Source: Spirochaetaceae bacterium
GTDB taxonomy: Bacteria; Spirochaetota; Spirochaetia; Treponematales; Treponemataceae
Length of the DNA stretch: 51,208 nucleotides
Assembly: GCA_017614995.1 (NCBI GenBank)
Contig: JAGAAX010000048.1
Coordinates: forward strand, 1-51,208
Direction of reading: 5' to 3'
Numbering within the stretch: position 1 is the first letter of the stretch; the number at the start of each line of letters is the position of its first letter. Of the stretch, positions 43,745 to 48,707 are shown piece after piece. A program made the translations under genes and the position numbers. The notes below the pieces were generated by a model. The model saw only the letters and a list, made by a program, of their open reading frames with translations. It made no database searches and had not been told where the DNA came from.

Positions 43745-43800
43745 TGCAGAATTGACGTCATTCGTGCACTTGAAGCGGGAATCTCTCAAAAAATGCAGAA

Positions 43801-43834
43801 AAGCCGGTTCTGTTTTTCAGAGCCGGCTTTTTTT
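43801..43834 (+). terminator. Rho-independent terminator after the ACT gene
   Basis: A 12-bp stem AAGCCGGTTCTG / CAGAGCCGGCTT (one G-T pair) around TTTTT, followed by a long T-run. It ends the paaK-ACT transcript. Confidence 0.92.
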
Positions 43835-43846
43835 GCGCTTTAAAAT

Positions 43847-43908
43847 GTCATTATCGGGCGCGACCCGATAATCTACTTATAGATTGCCGGATCAAGTCCG
43901 GCAATGAC
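43847..43908. repeat. Cloverleaf-type mosaic repeat, copy 4
   Basis: GTCATT, left arm ATCGGG/CCCGAT, AATCT, short loop, AGATT, right arm GCCGGA/TCCGGC, AATGAC. The two arms differ in sequence yet each is perfectly self-paired. It sits between a terminator and the convergent GGDEF gene. Confidence 0.88.
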
Positions 43909-43915
43909 AAGAAAG

Positions 43916-45349
43916 CTAATTTATAGTTCTTTCAGATGAACGGCGCAATTCGGGGTGCTTTTCATAGAAAAGCTTTTTATCCTCGTACATGCGGCCGTCC
44001 GCAATTTTCATGGCAAGATGAATGTTGTTGCAGTCCTTGTCAAAGCAGGTGCCGATTGCAAAGCGCACGCATTCTGTAGTTTCCATTTTCTGTTTCAGTT
44101 CAGCAGCTTTTTCATTAAGACTTTCTTCTGTTGTGTCGCGCGCAAGCATCATAAATTCGTCACCGCCCGCACGGAAAATCTCATAACTAGGAAAAACTTC
44201 CTTAAGAAGTTTTGCTGCATCTTTAAGCAGAACGTCACCAGCAGAGTGCCCCTGATCGTCGTTTATCCTTTTAAGACCGTTCAAATCAGCAAAGATTACA
44301 CCGATGTTTTTTCTGTTCGGGTTAATGTCCAGACTAAGCTGTGTAACGCGCTCATTCATTTCGTTGCGGTTAAAGACGCCGGTCAGCATGTCCATAGTGC
44401 TTATAATGCGGAATCTGTCAAAAAGCTGATAATTGGAAATTTCTGAAGCAAGGAAATATGATACAAGCTCAAAAGTCTCTTTCAGTCTGACAGCATTCTT
44501 TGTGTCAAAATTTGAGAACCAGAGATAGCCTAAAAGTTCACAGCCGTTTTTCAAAGGAAAAAGCAGGACGCTTTTGATGTTAATTGCTTTCAATGACTCG
44601 TACCACAGTGGGTTGCGCTCGTGCAGAACTTCCATGTCATGTTCATTTTTTATGATAAGACAGTTGCTTCCGGCGATGCAGTCTTCCCAAGTATCTACGA
44701 TTTTATAAAAATCATCAGTCAGCCAGTTTTCTTTATACATCGAAGTATTATTCGTGTCTTTAAGCGCTTCGCACAAAATTGAATACTTGCTGGTGAAAAA
44801 GTCTATCATAAGAATGCCGCCGTAATCTGCATCGCAGACTTCGCGGATATCTTTAAGAACATCGCCCATTGATTTTTCAAAGTTATCTGTACCGCGGAGC
44901 TTGATGCATGCATTAAGAACAGCAGACGCAGCTTCGTATGAGATGTTCGACATTTTTTCAGTATCAGGCGCCTGAGAAAGTTCCTGCGAGTAGGTGCAAT
45001 AGCCGATGTGCTCGTCGCCTGCATCAATAGGCATCATAAATATATTGAACCAGAAGTCGAAACGTTCTGGGTGAATATAAGTGTGCAGCGGCTCTTTTTT
45101 AACTGCGCAGCGGTAGCAGAAATCTTCAAAATTCAAGTCTTTAGGAAAATAATTCTGATATTCCAAGTTTGGAACAAATTTATGAGTGAGCATTTCCGGT
45201 GCATCAGGATTCACCTGTTCTATAGAATCAATGTAAGGTTTGTTTCCTGTTACGATTTTTATAGCTCCATAAGATCCGTCATCAAGTATCTCTACGGAGA
45301 TAACACAAGTCATAGTTTTAAAACCGTCTACAAATTTCTGAAAATCCAT
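43916..45349 (-). CDS. Diguanylate cyclase (GGDEF) with N-terminal sensor regions
   Basis: Synthesises c-di-GMP. The 477-residue protein has an N-terminal PAS-like segment with a Cys-containing FCYRCAVKKEPLHTY, then a GAF-like middle (about 130-310), then GGDEF. FADLNGLKRINDDQGHSAGD is the metal and substrate region, and RAGGDEF near residues 393-399 is the intact active-site loop. No RxxD inhibitory site is visible five residues ahead of GGDEF, so product inhibition may be absent. It has no transmembrane helix and is probably cytosolic. Convergent with the ACT gene and monocistronic. Confidence 0.88.
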   Translation of the reverse strand: MDFQKFVDGFKTMTCVISVEILDDGSYGAIKIVTGNKPYIDSIEQVNPDAPEMLTHKFVPNLEYQNYFPKDLNFEDFCYRCAVKKEPLHTYIHPERFDFWFNIFMMPIDAGDEHIGYCTYSQELSQAPDTEKMSNISYEAASAVLNACIKLRGTDNFEKSMGDVLKDIREVCDADYGGILMIDFFTSKYSILCEALKDTNNTSMYKENWLTDDFYKIVDTWEDCIAGSNCLIIKNEHDMEVLHERNPLWYESLKAINIKSVLLFPLKNGCELLGYLWFSNFDTKNAVRLKETFELVSYFLASEISNYQLFDRFRIISTMDMLTGVFNRNEMNERVTQLSLDINPNRKNIGVIFADLNGLKRINDDQGHSAGDVLLKDAAKLLKEVFPSYEIFRAGGDEFMMLARDTTEESLNEKAAELKQKMETTECVRFAIGTCFDKDCNNIHLAMKIADGRMYEDKKLFYEKHPELRRSSERTIN

Positions 45350-45528
45350 ATAAAACTCTCGTTGATTCTAAAATATTATACGGTGTTCATTAAGAACAAG
45401 CTCAAAAACAACATTATTATTCTAACATTGTTTTGTTTATTTCTCAAATGTTTTATTTAGCCTGATGTAGTTTCTGAAATCTGTGAGCCTGTTCATTCTG
45501 TATATAGTATGATAGAATCAGGCTCAAC

Positions 45529-46185
45529 ATGATTTCTGGAATTATTTTTGATTTGGACGGCACGCTGATTGATTCTCTTGGTTTTTGGGATATTGTGCCT
45601 GAAAAATATCTGCAAACTGTCGGCATAAAAGCTGACAAAGATTTAGCAAGACAGATAGATTCATTTTCTCTTAAAGAAAGCGCGGCTTTTTTTATTGAAA
45701 AATTCAAGCTTAAGCTTAGCGTAAGTCAGGTTCTAGACGGAATAAATCAGACAATTGAAAAATTCTACAAAGAAGAAGTTCAGCTCAAACCGGGCGCAAA
45801 AGAATTTGCGGTTTTGCTGGCTGAAAAGCACATCAAAATTGCGGTTGCAACTTCTTCGCCGGCGCACCTTGCAGAAGCGGCTCTTAAGCGCCTGCTGCCA
45901 GTTGAGTTTGACTGCATTGTGTCGTGCAACGACTGTGCGCAGGGCAAAGACGAAAGCGCTGAAGTTTACGAGAAAGCTCTGGCAAAAATGGAACTTTCAA
46001 AAGAAAATGTGTGGGTCTTTGAAGATGCTTTGTTTGCACTGGAAACAGCAAAAAAAGCGGGCTTTCATGTCTGCGCGGTAGAAGAAGCCGCTTATCAGCA
46101 CGAAGCCGAAAAAATAAAAAAAGTTGCGGACTATTATGTGCACAGCTTAATTGATTTTTCCGCAAAATTAGGAGAGCAAAAATGA
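45529..46185 (+). CDS. HAD-superfamily phosphatase/phosphomutase-like
   Basis: A subfamily IA HAD enzyme of 218 residues, beta-phosphoglucomutase-like. Motif I is IIFDLDGTLIDS at residues 4-15, motif II is VATSSP near residue 107, a lysine follows in CAQGKDESAEVYEKAL, and motif IV is VFEDALFALETAKKAG near residue 163. The stop overlaps the thiD start by 4 bases (ATGA), so they are coupled. In thiamine-linked operons such a HAD may act as a phosphatase on thiamine intermediates, but its substrate is not determined. Confidence 0.85.
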   Translation: MISGIIFDLDGTLIDSLGFWDIVPEKYLQTVGIKADKDLARQIDSFSLKESAAFFIEKFKLKLSVSQVLDGINQTIEKFYKEEVQLKPGAKEFAVLLAEKHIKIAVATSSPAHLAEAALKRLLPVEFDCIVSCNDCAQGKDESAEVYEKALAKMELSKENVWVFEDALFALETAKKAGFHVCAVEEAAYQHEAEKIKKVADYYVHSLIDFSAKLGEQK

Positions 46186-46970
46186 AAACAGCATTAACAA
46201 TTGCCGGCAGCGATTCTTCCGGCGGGGCAGGTATTCAGGCTGACATAAAGACAATGACCTGCAACGGCGTTTACGCAATGAGCGCAATTACGGCTTTAAC
46301 CGCGCAGAACACAACCGGCGTTCAGGGCATATTTGAAGTAACACCGGAATTTCTTGCCTTGCAGATTTCAAGTGTCTTTGACGATATCCGCCCGGACGCA
46401 GTAAAAATCGGCATGGTTTCTTCGCCTGCTTTAATCGACGTAATAGCGGAGCGGCTTGTGCACTACAAGGCGGAGAACATTGTGGTAGACCCGGTTATGG
46501 TTGCGACAAGCGGTGCAAAGCTAATCTCTGACGGCGCGGTTGAAAAGCTTAAAACAAAGCTGCTGCCGCTTGCTGTTTTGGTTACGCCCAATATTCCAGA
46601 AGCTGAAATTCTTGCAGAAATGCAGATAAAAAGCGCCGCTGAAATGGAAAAAGCCGCAAAAACAATAGCCCAAAAATACGGTTGCAGCGTGCTTTTAAAA
46701 GGCGGTCACAGCACAAATGACGCGAACGATTTTCTGTTTGATAAAAGCGGAAACACATTGTGGTTTAACGGCAAAAGAATTGACAACCCGAACACTCATG
46801 GAACCGGCTGCACGCTTTCAAGCGCAATCGCCGCAAATCTTGCGAAGGGCTGTACCCTTGAACAGAGCGTGAAAAACGCCAAAGACTATATCTCGCAGGC
46901 ACTAGCCGCCATGCTCAACCTCGGCAAAGGCTCCGGCCCTATGATGCACAACTATATCTTTTCGCACTAG
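46182..46970 (+). CDS. thiD: Hydroxymethylpyrimidine/phosphomethylpyrimidine kinase
   Basis: Performs two phosphorylations of the thiamine pyrimidine moiety. The ribokinase-fold protein of 262 residues opens with ALTIAGSDSSGGAGIQADIKT, the ThiD signature. The DPVMVATSG segment is near residue 105, VTPNIPEAEIL near residue 131, and the catalytic NTHGTGCTLSSAIAAN near residue 205 holds the Asp-replaced anion hole typical of the family. Coupled to the preceding HAD gene. No other thiamine gene and no recognisable TPP riboswitch are in the window, so it may serve salvage. Confidence 0.94.
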   Translation: MKTALTIAGSDSSGGAGIQADIKTMTCNGVYAMSAITALTAQNTTGVQGIFEVTPEFLALQISSVFDDIRPDAVKIGMVSSPALIDVIAERLVHYKAENIVVDPVMVATSGAKLISDGAVEKLKTKLLPLAVLVTPNIPEAEILAEMQIKSAAEMEKAAKTIAQKYGCSVLLKGGHSTNDANDFLFDKSGNTLWFNGKRIDNPNTHGTGCTLSSAIAANLAKGCTLEQSVKNAKDYISQALAAMLNLGKGSGPMMHNYIFSH

Positions 46971-46993
46971 CTTATTCTACAAATAAAGTCTAT

Positions 46994-47033
46994 TCGGCGA
47001 AAAGTGCCGCTTTTGCTTTGCAAAACCGGCAGC
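46994..47033. repeat. Dispersed two-hairpin repeat, copy B
   Basis: The reverse complement of the element at 4637-4677 with two or three differences. GGCGAAAAGTGCC and the GCTTTTGCTTTGCAAAACCGGC hairpin region are preserved. It lies 23 bases after the thiD stop and may act as its transcript end. Confidence 0.75.
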
Positions 47034-47112
47034 CCGTGTACACCCGCTGCCCTCATAAGTCTATGTACAGTGGCGAGAGTGCCCAGCCCGAATTTTGAAT
47101 TATTAGGATTTC

Positions 47113-47206
47113 GGTGGCTGAGCGTAGTCGAAGCCACAATAAGCAGAGGTTTTGTTAATAAAAATTGGAAAATCGGTCATTTCGACTCCGCTCAATAACC
47201 GATTTT
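47113..47206. repeat. Two inverted elements of a TGAGCGnAGTCGAA family
   Basis: Element 1 (47113-47137): stem GTGGCT/AGCCAC around GAGCGTAGTCGA. Element 2 (47169-47206): stem AAAATCGGT/ACCGATTTT around TTCGACTCCGCTCAA, the inverse of the same core. The core is kept while the stems differ completely. Confidence 0.65.
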
Positions 47207-47247
47207 CGCTAAAAAGTGCATTTTTTTAACTCGAGATTGAAACTACT

Positions 47248-47470
47248 AAATATCAAATGATAACTGCTTCCTTTTTGCGTTTTGGACGAAATATCATTTG
47301 ATATTTGCTTCCTTTTTGCGTTTTGAACGAAATATCAAATGATATTTGCTTTCTTTTTGCATTTTGAGCGAAATATCAAATGATATTTACCTGCTTTTCT
47401 CATTTTGGGCAAAATATCATTTGATAATTGGCAGAAATTTTTATATCCAATGAAATATCATTTGATATTT
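47248..47470. repeat. Six-copy palindrome array with 41-bp period
   Basis: Near-palindromes starting at 47248, 47289, 47330, 47371, 47412 and 47453, exactly 41 bases apart. Each is AAATATCA, then AA or TT, then TGATATTT (first and fifth copies imperfect on the right). Centres run AA, TT, AA, AA, TT, TT. The 23-base spacers are also related (GCTTCCTTTTTGCGTTTTG-like) and decay toward the right. There is no CRISPR-type spacer diversity and no cas gene. Confidence 0.9.
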
Positions 47471-47491
47471 GCTAATCCGGTATATTCTGTT

Positions 47492-48430
47492 TTACTTTTG
47501 AATTCTGAAAACCTTGTTCTTGTAATCTAGCTGAATTATCTTATTTTCAAAGAAAGGGAAACCTAAGGTAGAATACTCGGTCAATCTTCCTCTTGCTTCA
47601 TCTGCCATTTGTATACGCGGATCTGATGCAAGTTTTGCGGTCAGCTTCTTATATTTTATTTTTCCTATGCTTACTTCTTGAAACACATAATTTACCGGCT
47701 CTGATAATTTGACCCTGCGGTTTTTTAATTCTTTAATCTTTTCAATTGTCTTATGATTATATTCACAGGATTTTTCAAAAAAGGAAGAACGCAGAATAAA
47801 ATCATCTGAGCCTGTGTCAATTAAGCCTATTTCTTTATTTCCGTTGCATGAAAACTCAATAAAGCATAAGCCTTCTTCATCAATCAACATCGGAATCTCT
47901 TCTCCCTTAATTGGTTCACCGTCAAAGACTATAAGTTTGTTTTTATAATCTATTATGATATTAGAAAAACTTTTAAAGCAGTCCTCACCAATTATTCCAT
48001 CAAATTTAGGAAAATCATAATTTGAAAAATAAAAAGGTATATTCTGAAAACCGCCGTCATAAGAAGGTATTGTCCAATATCCTATCTGCTGATTATAAAT
48101 ATTGAAATTTCCGTCTGATGTTATGAGATTTTTCTGACTCATCACATTTTCATAGCTGTCATAAAATAAATCATACAGCCCCTTTTCGCCGACACAAGTG
48201 ATATTTGCACCGGTATCAAGCAAAAGAAATGAATTGTTGATTTTTATTATTGGATAAGAAGCTGGTTGTGTGTAATTCAATGTAAAAGGAAAAATAGCAA
48301 AACAGTTTTCGTAAGGTGTCTCTCTCTGCCTGAAATCTTTTTCATATTCTGAAACAGAACCGCTCTTGTTTGTTGATTTACATGATACAAATAGAATTAT
48401 AAGAATTATAAAAAGATAACTTTTTTTCAT
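47492..48430 (-). CDS. Two-lobed retropepsin-like aspartic protease lipoprotein
   Basis: A 312-residue lipoprotein with signal MKKSY, a hydrophobic core and LFVSC, with the lipidated Cys at 17. Two aspartic-protease lobes are visible. Lobe 1 has LLLDTGANITCV (Asp72) and the hydrophobic-Gly flap partner DGIIGEDCF (about 144-152). Lobe 2 has GLIDTGSDDFIL (Asp205) and TLGFPFFEN near the end. Bacterial retropepsin-like proteins usually have one lobe; the duplicated plan mimics pepsin within one chain. It probably works at the cell envelope on proteins or peptides. Monocistronic. Proteolysis is inferred from the motifs only. Confidence 0.8.
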   Translation of the reverse strand: MKKSYLFIILIILFVSCKSTNKSGSVSEYEKDFRQRETPYENCFAIFPFTLNYTQPASYPIIKINNSFLLLDTGANITCVGEKGLYDLFYDSYENVMSQKNLITSDGNFNIYNQQIGYWTIPSYDGGFQNIPFYFSNYDFPKFDGIIGEDCFKSFSNIIIDYKNKLIVFDGEPIKGEEIPMLIDEEGLCFIEFSCNGNKEIGLIDTGSDDFILRSSFFEKSCEYNHKTIEKIKELKNRRVKLSEPVNYVFQEVSIGKIKYKKLTAKLASDPRIQMADEARGRLTEYSTLGFPFFENKIIQLDYKNKVFRIQK

Positions 48431-48501
48431 GCTTTCTCTCGCTATAAAATTTTTCCGATAGTATTAGCATCAAATTGAGAAATTGTCAAATGAGGTGGGT
48501 A

Positions 48502-48529
48502 AGATTGCCCAATCGAGTCGGAGAATGAC
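48502..48529. repeat. Decayed half copy of the mosaic repeat
   Basis: AGATT GCCCAA TCGAG TCGGAG AATGAC matches the right-half frame (AGATT...AATGAC), but the arms no longer pair well. It stands 9 bases before the full copy at 48539. Confidence 0.55.
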
Positions 48530-48538
48530 AAAAACGGT

Positions 48539-48603
48539 GTCATTCCCGCGCCTGACGCGGGAATCTTTCAAGAAAGATTATCGGGTCAAAGCCCGATAAT
48601 GAC
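48539..48603. repeat. Cloverleaf-type mosaic repeat, copy 5
   Basis: GTCATT, left arm CCCGCG/CGCGGG, AATCTTTC, loop, GAAAGATT, right arm ATCGGG/CCCGAT, AATGAC. The middle stem is 8 bp here. It lies in the gap between the lipoprotein start and the GGDEF-EAL stop. Confidence 0.88.
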
Positions 48604-48633
48604 AGGTTTGTGACGGTGAAGTACATTATCTTT

Positions 48634-48656
48634 CAAGTTTTGCGAAGCAAAACTTG
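48634..48656. repeat. Perfect 10-bp hairpin
   Basis: CAAGTTTTGC (48634-48643), GAA, GCAAAACTTG (48647-48656). A second pairing, GGTGCGC (48661-48667) with GCGCACC (48699-48705), lies between it and the GGDEF-EAL stop at 48708. Both may end the minus-strand transcript, although neither has a T-run. Confidence 0.6.
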
Positions 48657-48707
48657 CAGCGGTGCGCTAGATAAACTCTTTTTGTAGAACAAACTAATGC
48701 GCACCCG

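Larger units (their letters stand above)
46971..47491. other. Repeat-filled convergent intergenic region
   Basis: These 521 bases between thiD (plus) and the protease gene (minus) contain no convincing gene. They hold the inverted copy of the two-hairpin repeat (46994-47033), two elements with a TGAGCGnAGTCGAA core (47113-47137, 47169-47206) and a six-unit 41-bp array (47248-47470). Both flanking genes end here, so the contents act on transcripts' 3' ends or on DNA structure, not on initiation. Confidence 0.7.

Noticed and set aside
45400-46185. TPP riboswitch ahead of the HAD-thiD pair
   Set aside because: No CTGAGA-type or other Thi-box core is visible in the 180 bases before the HAD gene.
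47248-47470. Array resembling a short CRISPR (six repeats, 23-base spacers)
   Set aside because: The spacers are related to each other rather than unique, the repeat is an 18-base palindrome with flipping centre, and no cas genes are nearby.
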